A DNA stretch of 64,000 bases from Erodium maritimum (GCA_963921825.1 OY997592.1:63074336-63138335); one strand, 5' to 3'. Counted from the first letter of the stretch, positions 22,756 through 36,157 are shown. Translations and numbers: made by a program. The notes: generated by a model not told the origin, from the sequence alone.

Positions 22756-23348
22756 AAACTACTTATATGCAACAAGCTATTGCTAGTTTTTCATGCAAAT
22801 ATACTATAAAAACATTACAGCCATATAACAACTATGTTTGAAATCCATGTTGGATGCGAATAAGTGAATTCCTGGCGCCATGAATTAAGCTTAGCAAAAC
22901 GCAAACACGAGCAGTAAGCGTATGGAATGAAGGTACGAATCCAGATTGATGCAACTACCAACTTAACATATACAACAAGTGTGTGCATGTGATGACTTCC
23001 TAATTTAACCAATAATGATAAGAACAAGTCTGAATCTGATTGTAAGTACAGTTGCATATAACAAACAAACCTTGGGATAACAATGAAAAAAGTAGCTAGT
23101 ATAGTACATGACTATTACATTGCACAATGGAAAAAAGAAGTTAGCACCAGTTTGAGCACTGTTTGCAAAAAGAATTGCCTCAATGAATTTGAAATTCCAT
23201 GCCCCCCTATACTTTTAGCGGACACCATACTACAGTACATATCTCGCAGCAACATATTAGCCATCTCTTCCCTGCTATGTGTATCCAAGTCAGCAAAATC
23301 TACAACCTACCAAAACATTGTGATATCAATTGTTTGCTCTTTTCAACT

Positions 23349-26300
23349 CTACAAGTTAACATCAGCAATGTTTTCTTCGTAGTTCAGTTTCTTGGCCGCA
23401 GACAAAAGCATGTCCATTCCTTCTTGGCCTTTGCTCGCTTCTCTCTCATCTTCTTTCTTCCCAAAACTTTCAAAAACCCTTTCACCCTCTTCGGTTATCT
23501 TCTTCTCGTATTCCTCATATGCCCTTTTTGCCCTCCGTATTTTCTTGATCCCTTCCCCACATTTTCTGCAAAACCACTTCCCTTCTGGAATTCTAGTCAG
23601 TCTTGGTTCTGTGCAATACATGTGGTATGCATGATCACATCCATCGCACAGAACAATCTTATCATCATCTTGATCAGTCAGGCAAGCTCTACACAGACAA
23701 GACGGGCAGTACCAGCGGGGCCCGTATGACTTCAACTGCTTAGGTGTCAAGCACCTCACATGGTAATATTCATTAGGGCAATAAGGGTGGCCACATCTAG
23801 AGAAATTATCACTTTGTTCCACCTCATTTCCACAAATCTTGCACAGTGGCTCGTTCTTGCTCCCACTTGATACATGGATCCCTTCTTCTTCCATGCTACA
23901 AGTTGAGTTCTCTTCGATTTTGCCAAGTGTTTCTTCATTTGCGTTCTCCCCCACACTGCTGATTATGATTCTGGGAGCATTGAGCCGGTCGCATATGGCA
24001 CAGTTATCATGGGGTGATCCCATTCCACTAGTTACGCACTTGGCACAATACCAACTTGGGGGTATCTCTTTAACTGCAGGTTTAATACAAGAGACATGAT
24101 ACATCTCCTCGCATGAATCACATACCAAACAGTCTCTTCCATCTGCCTTCTGTCCACAACACCTGCATGCGCAGACTCCATGTACACCACAAGCCTCTAT
24201 TTGCTCTGGTTTAGGCACAGGATACAATGCTACTGTGGGAAACTGTTCAGTAATGATGGCACGAAAATATCCCAAAAAATCAGCACCAACTCGACTCTTA
24301 ATTAAAAGAATACATTTGGTATGGAAAAACAAATAGATATTAAAGAAAATATTCCACCACTCAGATTATAGCATCATTTACCTAACCAGAACAAGTGATA
24401 CTGGGATATGCGAAAAACACCAGGAAAATAACAACGAGAATAGAATAATTAACAAGAAAAATAAGTTCCAAATTTATTTTGTTTTGCTAATTTTTATTCT
24501 TAGACCAACTATAGCACTAATGAGATTTATGTCACCAGCTAAAAGCCAATACAAAGAAAATACAACATCCAACCCGAAATAAGTGTTGTTCAAAAGAGAT
24601 TAACCCTATAGTCTTACCTTTGATAAGTGATTAAATTTGGTCCCTGTAGGTCTCCATTAGCTACGAAGGATGATATACAAACTATTACTACTTTCCCAAT
24701 TTAGATGTTTTAATATAAGTATTCACTTTCATTTGAGGGAGTGAACTATGCATGAGTTATCAATAATATCCTTATATGAGGTAGCTATTACCACATGAGT
24801 ATATTACTGACTTGGATATGCACGAGTTACCACTTCCATTCTATTTCTCATTTAACTGGATTGGGGTATTGAGTTTTTCTTTTTTTCTTTTAAATTCTTT
24901 AGATAGTATTGCTGCTGGTGCTGTTTATTTACTATAATACATCCAAATTTTTGTCACTACCATTATCTCCCATCTCAATGAGGAATGAATATATTAAAAC
25001 TACTTTAACCCATTATACTATATGTTCGAAGGCCTAGTTAGTATATTAAGTTATCACTAAATCCACTTTCTTTCAACATGGAATACTAGGGATGGCACCA
25101 ACACTAGGACAAAACAAGCATATAAAATTTTGGAAGATTCTCTGGGAACAAAAGAAGAGCAGCAAAAGAGAGAGAAGGGGGGTCTAATATAGTTGAAGAA
25201 CATATATGTAGGGAGAGAATTTCTTCACAATTACTTATAATTTGGATGAGATCAGGATGGACATACTAGCAGGCTAATCTTCTAAAATGTCTTCAACTTT
25301 GCATTAAAGTATACTTTTTTTTCTCAGATATGATCTCAATTTACAGCAAATGGGTAATTTGTTTTGCCAATAAATTTAGATCATATAGTTCAGATCTTAT
25401 GCATATACCCCCGCAATTTCTAGACATTCTGTTATACTCTGACACAGCAAAATTATGACCAGGAAAAATAATACTGAATAGTTAATCAATAATATCATCA
25501 TGTTTTAAACCCTCAAATGGGTTTACATTAAGTCTCTTACCTGGAGGTACCTATAGATAATAATGGTCAACTCATAAGAACTAAAAAAAGTAAAAGATTG
25601 CATAAACAGGAATATCAAAGAGATTTGTAAAATATAGACCAGTATAAACCAAAGTTGGGCAAAATATTTACTGATTAGTTAATCTACCTGTGCATGGCAG
25701 GATGTTCTTGATACGTCAGATAAATCCTTTGCAAGAGAAGTCAATTCAGAGCCAATATCGTGAAGCCTTTTCCATATCTGAAAATGATATCAGGGATATA
25801 AGAACCAAAAAGTGAGTAATAACCTTTGCCAGAATGAAGGGACATGTTTGATTTAGTCGATAAAAAAATGAAGGGGCATGCAAAGAGGTTATATGAGTAC
25901 CACAAAAGATTTATCTGCCTCAAGTGGACCAATGAGATGAAACAAAATAAACAGCATAGATCCATTAATTGATCGGATTTCTAATGGCTTACACATACTG
26001 TTGTGCATCTTTAACTGATCAATGACAGTGTAATATTGTACTGTATAATAGTTAGTGATCAAGCCAAACCAAAGCAAGCAAATAGAGCCTAGAGGAAAGA
26101 AATTGTGTGAATACATATCCACCACACACACACATGCACAAATGAGAGAATCAGCTCAAATACACAAGCATATTGGACCTTAAGAGAATTAGTGACATCC
26201 ATTTCATTAGTAAAATAAAGCACAAGGTGTTACTTTTAAAGCACGGATGTTCATATCCATGCCTCCAGATTTATTTAAAAAGCATGACACATTTTCCATT

Positions 26301-29300
26301 TCCGTGATGAGTATGAGAAAAAACAAATACCTTGACACCATCAAATGACTCAATAATGTACATACAAAAATGATCAACAAAGCTTCAGAATTATAGCAGT
26401 TGATTAGGCACCAAATCATAAAACAGGTTAATTCTAACATCAAAATGTAAATGGAATCCTTTCATATACATTTTCATCTATCACCTTAGAAAATCTCAAA
26501 ATGGAAATAGTCTATCAGTGAGCAAGAAATTTCCTACGAAATAATTTGATTAATTAGATATGCACTATAGTGGCTGGTAAAACAAAGTATTACTTCCAAC
26601 TACACTCAAACCTACTACATGAACGTCATGATGCTTAATATTATAGTATAGGTCGGATCTGCCACATAACAAAGGGAAAAAGCATAGACCATGGAGGCCT
26701 GAGGGGCCGGTAAAGAGCTAGATCTATGTCTTGGCCCGCTAATACTTCGAGTATTAGAATGTGGGTAAGGTAGGCCTTCAAATCATATCTGCCTTGACAG
26801 AATGAAGTTTGAAACCTTGCTTCCAGAACAGCATGTGTATGTCATTCCAGAAGACTTCAAACCAAAACGGCACTCTGGCAGTTTTCTAACAATTCAAAAT
26901 ATCTTCAAACCGCTCCATTTTTCTTCTTCCTTACTCAAGACTACACTAAGTATTGTACACAATTTAACTTACTTCCAAATGCAGAGGAACTTCTCAACAT
27001 ACAGGTCAACTGGCCAAGCATGGTTTGACAATTGCAGTGCATCTCCTATACAGTACATTGTGTTAAACTTATTCTAACCCAAAAGCTTCAGTTGTTCACA
27101 AGCAGGCTGGACAACACAAAGAGCCTCGCACATGGACTACGAATATATGAATGGGAAGAAGCACAAATGGGTCACAGATAATATACTAAACCAATGTACC
27201 ATGTTAAACTTACTCCAACCCAAAAGTTTAAGCTATTAAGTGGAGGGCATAACTAGTATATGAAGTGGTCAATAAATCCACATTATTTTTGGGACATTTC
27301 AACATATTGAGTTACATAACTTTTGAGAATCACATCCAATCTAACTCATAGATGTTGTACTATTCCTAATTATACATTGGACAATCCAAAAGGAATAATT
27401 CAACATCTTAAAATCCATGAGTAGAGTATGTTATGCAACTTGCTATGTTCCAACATCTTACAATAAAAATGAAAAAAGTTGTCGAACACTTGCTAAGTTC
27501 AAAAAAATCATAATCTAAATCAATGGTGACAGTACCTAACTGATCCCATGTCTTAATATCATTCAGGCTTCCTCATAGTACTTAAAATTCAAATGGTTTG
27601 TGATAAGGGCTAGACAAGTTGCTATAATAGTCTCCGCATAACCCTATACAGCATGAACAATAATGTGAAGGCTCAACACACACTAACACCACTCATATCA
27701 TCAACCACTTTGGTTTGAGAGTAATGGTATTTTTATTTCTTTCTTGTTTCTCGTCAAGATGGATCAATTTTTTTACTAACACTAAATGCTGAACCAATAA
27801 ACATAAAATGTTCAATTGAAACAGGCAATCTATAATATGCCCTAGTGAAAATATAGAAGGATTTAAAATTACCTGTTGAACATCAGAAGAAAACTGCACA
27901 GGTGAGCCTTCATAAGCTCCTTCTCTCATCCTCAAGTTTATGAGATTTAAGTCAAAAAGACTGTGAACCTCACATCCTTTGAAGTTTTCAAGTAGTAGCT
28001 GACAGAGCAAAGTGAACTTTTCAGATATTATGATATTATAGAAAGCACGCCGACACAATTCCGTAACAGAATGCTGATTTTCTCCACTTGTAGATCCATT
28101 ACCATCCATATGTTTAGGCAGCTGACATGTCTGCGAAGAGTATTTTTCCTTACATTCATCAGTATGGATAAATTTCTGGAAACAATAGAGCCCACATAGA
28201 GCTCGTGTAAAGAACAAAACAAGAATTTATAAACTGGCTAATGAAGGAGCCATAGTGCCAATGCAAACCTGAACAGGTCTACTATCATCTTGCTGAAATA
28301 CAAGTGCATCCTGTATGCAACCCTCTATACCACCTTTATGTGCACCTAGTGACTCATAGATACAATTCAATAGAACATTTCTCTGGCTCCTCTGTGAATC
28401 TGAACCATTTGTGATATTATGACAGTCCGTCTTCGGAAAATTGGAATGTGCGCAAGAATTATCGTCTATAAATGTGCTGAACGGTTCATTTACAATCTGC
28501 ACCAAAACCATCAAAAGGCATAGCACTATAAATTATGATAACTGGCACAATCACAGGGGAATATAAACATGAGGTTTGACAAGAAAGAGTGAAAACAAAA
28601 CTTTATTGGGGATGTACGAGATTATAATAAGACAGAAGAAATTGGTATGAAAAGAGACAAGAAACAGTATATTACACCAGGATAGCCTGACAGTTCATCT
28701 GAAGATTAACTAAGGATATATCTCTGACAATGTGTAAAGCAGAAGACAACCGAGATGCAAGGAGACAAACCCTATCCCATAAAAATTGGCATTGGTAAGT
28801 CTCATTCTGACTACAAATGAATGGAGAAATGTTCATCTGTTTGACTGTTTCAAAGTAGAACTTCAACAATAACACATTATCAAGGGTGCAGTCATTTTTA
28901 GGGCTACAACCAGTAACAGATCATCAGTGTATGTTATTTTTCAGAATCAAGGCTTAACTCTCTAGGTTCAGTCCGGCTACATTTATCATTTAATAAAACT
29001 CTCTCAGGCACTCCACTTGTATTTACTTTCTCAATTTCTCCACTCCATCCTTTTCGGTACTATCTTCTGTTAAGTCTTGCACTACGAAGTCGTTTCTTAT
29101 TATACCTTCCAATGTTAACTTTACTCTTGGTTTTCCTTAATTGAATACACTCACCCTTGTAAATAAGGATACACTCGCTGACCTCACATCTTAATTGATG
29201 AATCTATTTCTCATACCGCATTTCACTCTACAAGTCACAATAGATGCAGATTTAGCATACAACTTCATTTTAAAAATCATACTATTGGGTTTTGTGTAGA

Positions 29301-29760
29301 ATTACAACTTACAAGTAGTTTAAAGTACATAAAAAGCATTCATGTCAACAATGTCATGACTGCTTTGCGGAGGATGGAAACAATGTCTAGAAGATGAACA
29401 GTTATGAGAAAGAACAAATCCATTTGGCTAACTTACTAAAGCAGCGGAAATAAGTAGGATCACACATTGGGGCAGCTGAAATGTGATTATGTGATAGATA
29501 TGAAGTACCTGGTCTGCTAGATTACTTGCTGCTTCCTGGAAAGGTCTTCCATCTTCTAGGGCTTTGTCAACCGAGCTCAATTTCCCCTGCTTCCGCCTCT
29601 TGTATGTTTGAATACCTTCACTTCCCCCTGAACTGCCTTCCCCAGCATCACTTCCACTTGAAATTGCAAGCCCATTGTTAGCTTGCCCATTTTTAGAGCA
29701 CTGACCCACTTCACCATGTTCCCTTCCGTTACCATTGATTATACCTTCATCGACATCCAT
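23349..29760 (-). CDS. EHD3: PHD-finger protein of the EHD3 type
   Basis: Predicted nuclear chromatin reader with three PHD-type zinc fingers. Five coding exons with consistent GT/AG borders and phases: 29509-29760, 28269-28496, 27873-28175, 25688-25777 and 23349-24296, giving about 606 residues. Exon 1 begins MDVDEGIINGNG and has EGIQTYKRRKQGKLS. The last exon carries PHD 1 (CRCCGQKADGRDCLVCDSCE to WYCAKC), an extended middle finger (CKICGNEVEQ to WYCPSC) and PHD 3 (CRACLTDQDDDKIVLCDGCD to WFCRKC), then a charged tail rich in Lys and Glu. The layout matches rice Early heading date 3, a flowering-time regulator; the symbol is by domain resemblance. A 5' UTR intron probably spans 29765-30216. 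Confidence 0.9.
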
Positions 29761-30330
29761 CTTCCTAAGTACCCAGAAACCCTAAGATCCAGAAATTCTC
29801 CGCAAAAACCTAGGGTTTCACAGTGATATCCACCTTCCAAAATTCAAAAATTTCCATGAATTCTCAAGTATCAGCTAAGCCGCATCACAGCAAGAATAAA
29901 AACAAAGTAAAATCATTTAACTATTCCTCTATGACCCCGTTTGGTAAGCAAGAAAATGAAAAGGAAAGCTCAGAAAGCGAGACTTCGTGCAGCGTGTGCT
30001 CTGATACAATTCTTTACCCGGTACCGACAAAATTCAAATATACTATGCCAAACAGTGAAACCGCAACTCCACCCAGTGTAAATTTAGATTTTGGAGGTCA
30101 AAAAGATTTGAAACGTAAAATTCGAAGTCTGATAATTACATTTTCTTGGTAACCAAACAAAACAAGATAGAAACGAAGGCGAGAGAAAATCAGAGAAGAG
30201 ATAGAGATATGCTTACCAGAGTGCGGTACAAATTGGAACCCTAGAACAGAAATCTAGAACGAAGACAAGAAAGCTCTCTCTGCAACTGCAAGTGGTCTTA
30301 TCCACGATTTTTAAAGCTTTCAAATGCGGA
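29761..30330 (-). promoter_or_regulatory. 5' UTR, leader intron and promoter region of the PHD gene
   Basis: The acceptor TACTTAG lies 4 bp before the ATG (29765) and a donor GTAAGC ends at 30216, so an untranslated first exon lies at about 30217-30310. Two copies of the telo-like CCTAGGGTTT/TTAGGGTTT occur on the minus strand at 29780-29820. The exact start site is not visible. The 109-codon plus-strand frame in this intron has no domain and is not called. Confidence 0.5.
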
Positions 30331-30501
30331 GTTCTTCCTCTTCCCAGTTCCGTCTTTTTCTTCTATATATTTTTTATATTAATAGGTCGTTTTGGTCCCT
30401 ATTTCTTCATGTTTTAAGACAACAATGTTCTCTCTCCAAATACAAGTGTTGTCACTCTTAGTCTTAGTCAACCGAGAAAAGGTGTTTATTTTTATTTATT
30501 A

Positions 30502-32078
30502 GGGTAAATTACAAATGCATACCCTCAAGTATGCACGTTTAACCGATGCATATCCTTAAGTTTAAAGTTAACTGATGCATACCCTAAAGTTTCATATATT
30601 AACCCAGAACCCCTTCCGTCAGTCAGATCGTCAGTTTACTGTTCATTTTTTCAAAAATACCCAAAATACCCCTAATATATATATATATCTGATTTTAATA
30701 AATTTGATTATTTAAAATATTAATATTTTTAATAACTTAAAGTAAATAAAAACAAATAAAAAATAAAATAAATCAAAACAAATAGGTAGGGTTCTTATCC
30801 CTTTCATCAGTCCAATCCATTTCTTACCCTTTCATCAACACAATCTCATCCACCACAAAGTCGTCGCCGCCCCTCACCGTAGAGGGTTCTCCACCGTGCA
30901 AAGACAAGCTCGTAGCTCATGGTGGCGGTGGCGTGTTGAGAAGAGGCGAGGTCATAGTTCTTCTATTTCCATTTGGGTTCGAGATGGGGTTGAGGAAGGT
31001 GAAGAGGCCACGTCTGGGTTCGATTTCGATTTGGGTTCAGATGGGGTTGAGGAAGGAGAAGAGGCGATGTCTGGGTTTGATTTCGATTTGGGTTCGAGAT
31101 GGGGTTGAGGAAGGAGATGAGGCGACGTTTGGGTTCGATTTCGATTCGGGTTCGAGGTGGGTTGAGGAAGGAGACGAGGGGGTCGTCGTCTGCGAGAGGA
31201 GAGGCTTAAAGTTGAAAACTGATTGCTATTTGGTAGCTTGAGATTCATTTTGGCTTGGTAAACAATTTTTGGTATTTGATTCTGCAAAAGTTTTTGAAAA
31301 TTTTGGTGGTGTATGACTGATTGTATCAGATATTCATTTTGGCTTGTTAATTTTTTTTTTGTTCTAATCAGATCGAGAAAAGCCTTAAAATATGAGTCTG
31401 ATTTCTGGTGCTCAAAATTTTGGTTCAGTTCTAACGAACTTGATGGATGAGAAATTGGGGACACGATGAACCTGCTGGTATGAACATGATGAAGCAGATG
31501 GGTATAAACATGAACATGATGAACTAATTTTAAATTTAAAGTTTTTTAAATTTATTTTTTATTGAAAATTGAAAACTGATTTTTAAAACAATTTGAAATA
31601 CAAAAATTGATATAAAAACTGATTTTTTTAAATAAAAATCTGATTTAAAAATAATCGAAACTTTTTTTAAAAAAAATAAATAAAATAGAAAGAAGAAGAA
31701 CAAAAAAATGATTTTGAAATAAAAATATAACTTTTTAAATAAAAATATGATTTTTGAAATTAAAATGTGATTTTTAAATTGATATTTAAAAAAATAAAAA
31801 GATAGATAAAATAAGTAAAGAAAAGAATTAAAAATAAAGAAAAAAGAAAAAAATAAAATAGTTAAAGAAAATTAATGGCATGTTGTGTAATATTGATAGG
31901 TAGTTGGGGGTAGTTTGGGTATTTTTGAAAAAATGAACAGTAAACTGACGGATCTGACTGACGGAAGGGGTTCTGGGTTAATATATGAAACTTCAGGGTA
32001 TGCATCAGTTAACTTTAAACTTAAGGGTATGCATCGGTTAAACGTGCATACTTAAGGGTATGCATTTGTAATTTACCC
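30502..32078. mobile_element. MULE-like element with about 175-bp TIRs, 9-bp TSD TATTTATTA
   Basis: Perfect 9-bp target duplications TATTTATTA at 30493-30501 and 32079-32087. Terminal inverted repeats of about 175 bp start GGGTAAATTACAAATGCATA and are nearly identical, including GGTTCTGGGTTAATATATGA and AAAATGAACAGTAAACTGA. Length and TSD are typical of Mutator-like elements. The interior has a GC-rich block (30830-31220) with a minisatellite, embedded in AT-rich sequence. This could be captured host sequence (Pack-MULE style), but I cannot identify its origin. No transposase. Confidence 0.9.
30966..31190. repeat. Minisatellite of about 66 bp inside the MULE
   Basis: About 3.5 copies built on TTTCGATTTGGGTTCGAGAT, GGGGTTGAGGAAGG and AGAGGCGAYGTYTGGGTT. 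Reading frames across it are repetitive (Gly/Asp/Phe-rich one way, Ser/Pro/Lys-rich the other) and are not called as genes. Confidence 0.85.
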
Positions 32079-32410
32079 TATTTATTATATAAACATTTTC
32101 ACATATTTATCATAAGTCATAACCATAAAATATAATTGATATTTTTTTAGGAAGGATAGAATTGATCTAAAACTAGTTTGAAGATCAAAATGAAGAACTA
32201 AAATGATTAAAATATTTTCCTCCAAAATGTACAGTACGTTTAATCATGCATCGACTACACTCGAGATCATTAGAGATGTTAATCGAAAAAAAACTAAATA
32301 TATATGAGATATGATGAGTAAATTGAACATAAAATTAGAATAAGTCAAAGATTTCATATAATAACAATTGTGAAAGAATTTTTATTATACTCAAACTAAG
32401 TATTTAATTT

Positions 32411-33374
32411 ATGTGTCTACATTAATATTACAACAAGAGACCTAGGATGCGCTTCTTTCTGCGCAGCCGCCTCTCCCCCAATCCACTATTGAAACCTACT
32501 GCTTCCCCCAATCTCTACCCATACCATAGCTTCTTTCCTCGTCTGTGACTCTTTCTCTTCATCATACTGGCTGAAATAAAAGATAGAATCATAAAAAACT
32601 CTCGGAGAACCCTAATAGGGTTTCGAATCGGACCCCTCAGGGGTTGAACTCTCTGCTCCAGGTTCCGCAACCTTCCCATCCGCCTCCATCATTCTCTCGC
32701 GACGTAACTCTCCGATCTCGAGCAGCCCCGTCTCGACCGAAATCAGCCATGGCGACCATGACACCCGGCCGCCCTCGTCGATCGTCCCTGCTCCTGCGAT
32801 CGATCAAGCCCTGGGCATCTGGCCTGCGTCAACGACGGGACGAAGCTCACCGCCATCACCCTAGGCGACGGGATCGTCCTCGGGGCGTCGGAGTAATGCA
32901 ACACAAGGGTCACGACATACTTCATGTCGTCGTTCTGGTACAGGATCCACAGACGGAGGCGTCACAGCCTCCTTCGGAAGAATGAGAAGACCCGGCGGGG
33001 GTGGGAGGGTCCGTCTACGGACTATACCCACAGACCCGGGACTACCGGTGCTGGGAAGTCTCGGGAAAGCCGCACTCAGAGAACTATTTCTAGTTTTATT
33101 TAATGTTGCTTATTAGCTGTCTTTAGTTCAGTTAGGTCTTTGGTTTTGTCAATTTAGGTATGTTTCTTCTTGTATTTTTGAAATTTCGGTAAGGGGAACT
33201 CTTGAGTTAAGATCTGCGAATACAAGCAGACTAGTTCTACGGATCCATGAGTGTCTGATGGACTACGGTCGACCGGGACAAATATCTGGAATCCTGGGCT
33301 GTTACGCCCTACCTTATATGGGTTACGATCCATATTCCATAGTAATACAATACCCCAATTACTCGTTTAAAAAA
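32411..33374 (+). mobile_element. GC-rich retroposon with A-tail and 13-bp TSD
   Basis: A 13-bp perfect direct repeat AAGTATTTAATTT lies at 32398-32410 and 33375-33387. The insert ends in a short A tract and begins with a GC-rich segment. The frame at 32644-32985 is Arg/Pro-rich without a domain. TSD length and A-tail indicate LINE-type retroposition of a non-coding or non-autonomous sequence. It does not share obvious sequence with 19880-20975, so it is a separate family. Confidence 0.65.
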
Positions 33375-33474
33375 AAGTATTTAATTTGTGAATATGTATG
33401 TTTATCATGTATTAACCGAACTCAATTTTGTACTTATTTGTTTGTTCTTTTTATCATATATGTTTTATAAAGCC

Positions 33475-35100
33475 TCCTTCACAAGTTGAAAAGACACGGG
33501 CTGTAAGAATAGACTGAAAACTCGAGAGAGACACAAATCCAAGACAACCAGCAAGCAAATGAAAGAAACCAAACGTCCAGAAACCAACAAAACATGTCAA
33601 ACCAACCAACCAAACAACAATACTAAGATAACAAAAACAAAATGTTACTCTCTACCTGCTTTAGATCAAATGGAGCTCCTACAACTCACCAACGGGAACC
33701 TACGTTACTCCATAAAGGACATCGATAGCAACTCCGAAAACACGATCTGCCCTAAGAGCCGCCTATTGGAGCCGAAGAACCACTTGCTCCACTATGGGGG
33801 GGGGGGGGGGGGGGGGGGTTCCCCTAAACAACATATCATTTCTGGGCAACCAAAAATCCCAAAAGACAAGACTAAATGGGAGTCCAAACACAACGACACC
33901 ATCTAGTATCATGCACCGCCAAGAGGCTAACAGCTCCTGAACAGACGAGGGCATAAACCACCTCAAACCCCATCAAAGCATCACACCAGATTAGATAAGT
34001 CAAACGAACTCACAACGAATCAATAGGTTCATGATGTTTTCAAAGTGTGTCCCAAAAAAGTAGCATCAACACTTTTGGATACGGATAGGGACCCCTCTAC
34101 TCTTCAAGAATAATACACTGGGAATGACATTTTAGCACCATAACTAGACAAGAGCCTTTGTCTTAGGGTGTGTACCATGAATCTAAAAAACTTTTGTCCA
34201 AGCTTTCTCTGACTTCCTCTCGCTGAGTGCTCTAAAACACCCATCGACTGAGAAACCCTTCTCGCTTCCTACCCATACACATGTGTCACCTACCTCGTCC
34301 AGCAAAGACACTGAACTCAACATCCCATCTAAATCTAACTGCAACCTTAGTTCTTTCCCTTGTGGTTCTTAGAGTACCTGAACTCCTAATTCAAGCCACT
34401 CCGGACATCAGAAATAGAAGCGAATTTCTTCTCTAATAAGGGATAATGACTATGGAACCTGTCCTTGAGAGGGGAATCACCAATCCACACATCCCACCAG
34501 AACCTTATCTAGGTCCCCGGCCCCATGGACTACCTTAGTCCGGCCTCCCCCAAAAGAACATTGAAACGATCCTCTTTGGCTAAATCTTGCAAGTGCGCTA
34601 CCCAAGAAGACATGTCGTCCACCTCCAAGCGACCAAGATCCCAGTTCGAGACCTCCCACCCATAGCGAGCACAAATAACTCGCTTCCACAACTAATCAAC
34701 CTCAAATGTGAACCTCCACCACCATTTAGAGAGAAATCTCTCATTAACCCCGATTAGATCTTTCAGTCCCAACCCTCTCCCTCTTTGACGAACAAATAAA
34801 TAAGACAAAAACTGAAATATAGGTTTTCTCTCTCAAACACCTGTAGCGCTCTCTACGAACACAGCTATCGCCTCCAATCCGGCCCCTCTTTCGTTCACTC
34901 CCGCCCATTATGGAACCACAACATGTACACTCTACATCATCGATTGCATCTCGTCTGCCACCATCCCATTGTAAGTCGCTTGGCATGGTGGGGACCCTAG
35001 ATACTCTCGAGAGAGGAATCCATCCACAATACCAAATATCTCCATAAACTTTCCCATGAAATGATATGCAACCAGCCTCAGGAGCGACCTACCTTGGCAG
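33475..35100 (-). pseudogene. L1-type LINE remnant, C-terminal part of the polyprotein
   Basis: Minus-strand frames, with many stops, read FWWDVWIGDSPLKDRF (about 34460-34520) and further on PSSVQELLASW followed by FWDFWLPRNDMLF (33800-33966). These are conserved stretches downstream of RT in plant LINEs. A 23-base G run (33796-33818) interrupts the last one. RT motifs are not seen. Confidence 0.65.
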
Positions 35101-36157
35101 ATTCTCATCGCCTACCATCGAGTAAGTTTGATTGAGCCGTTGAAAATATGGATGAATCGGCTATCCGCTAGAGGCCGATGGAAACGCCGATGGGGAATAA
35201 TCTCCACGAAGCGACGAAAAGGAGATCGCTAGTGAGTGATCCACCGCTGACCTATACTAGAGCGCCGACACCAAACCCCGAAGTTGAGACTACCTAGGCC
35301 ACGACCCGTGCAAGAAACCCGACGCTACAAGGACAACCTCTCCCCGTGGATGACGATCCACCACTATGAACAGGTTCTCCCTGATCCACCCTTCAATGAT
35401 CCTTTTGAGCAAGGCTCTCGACGACCCTTGAGGGATTGCGGAATCTGGATGCGACTTCGGGTTGCAATAGATGTGTATATTCCGAACATAGTCCTAGGGC
35501 AATCGATACTAAAACAACAGGATCCAGATCGAGGAGTTGAATCCCCAAATAGGTACTAGTGCGGAATCCATCATGATGTCTCCATTGAGTTCCTACGACC
35601 ATATGAACGGGACGATCCTCCTGCCCCTACCCATCGGGTTTTAGATCCTTGTTGGGACGTCTCGTCTCAAGAATCGAATGACTCGGAAACCTATGCCCTA
35701 GGCAGCCCGTACTCCACGGATGCGAATACAAATGGTGAGGCCAACCGACATGATGAAACATCGAGGCATGCTGAAATGCCTCGCAGATCACCATGATTTG
35801 CTTTGAGAATCTCGGGGTATCATTGAGGAGATACACCCTGATCAACACGAGTCAACTCTCTACTAATCTCTACTCTCCTCATTTCCCTGGCATGCTCCTT
35901 GTCTGACTGTTGTGAGACAACATAACCGGTCAAGTCGAGACGAGGAATGAATTAAGAAGATATTGCGCCAACTCATATGGAGTAGGGAATCACCCCTAAC
36001 TTGTCCTTGGTACACACCAGGCTTTTAGTTATAGAATCAGTGTTTCAACTATCATCGAAACTATATCTCGTCCTTTTTACGTTTTCCATTTATGTAAGGT
36101 TGTTTCGACCCCTTTACATTGATAAAATCTCTTCGTTGGATCATTTAAAAAAAAAAA
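35101..36157 (+). mobile_element. Possible LINE-like 3' end with poly-A
   Basis: The segment ends at about 36120-36157 with TTTACATTGATAAAATCTC followed by an 11-base A run, the usual look of a plant LINE 3' terminus. The body at 35280-35640 is GC-richer than its surroundings but gives no domain in any frame. The left edge is arbitrary and meets the opposite-strand LINE remnant. Confidence 0.3.

Noticed and set aside
25778-27872. Extra exons or a nested gene in the long intron of the PHD gene
   Set aside because: Only short frames without domains. A small repeat (TTAAACTTAYTCYAACCCAA at about 27064 and 27205) is the only structure seen.
29823-30152. 109-codon plus-strand frame in the leader intron of the PHD gene
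   Set aside because: No domain and no ribosome or promoter context; lies within an intron on the opposite strand.
32644-32985. 113-codon frame as a protein gene
   Set aside because: Arg/Pro-rich, no recognisable domain, and located inside a retroposon with target duplications.
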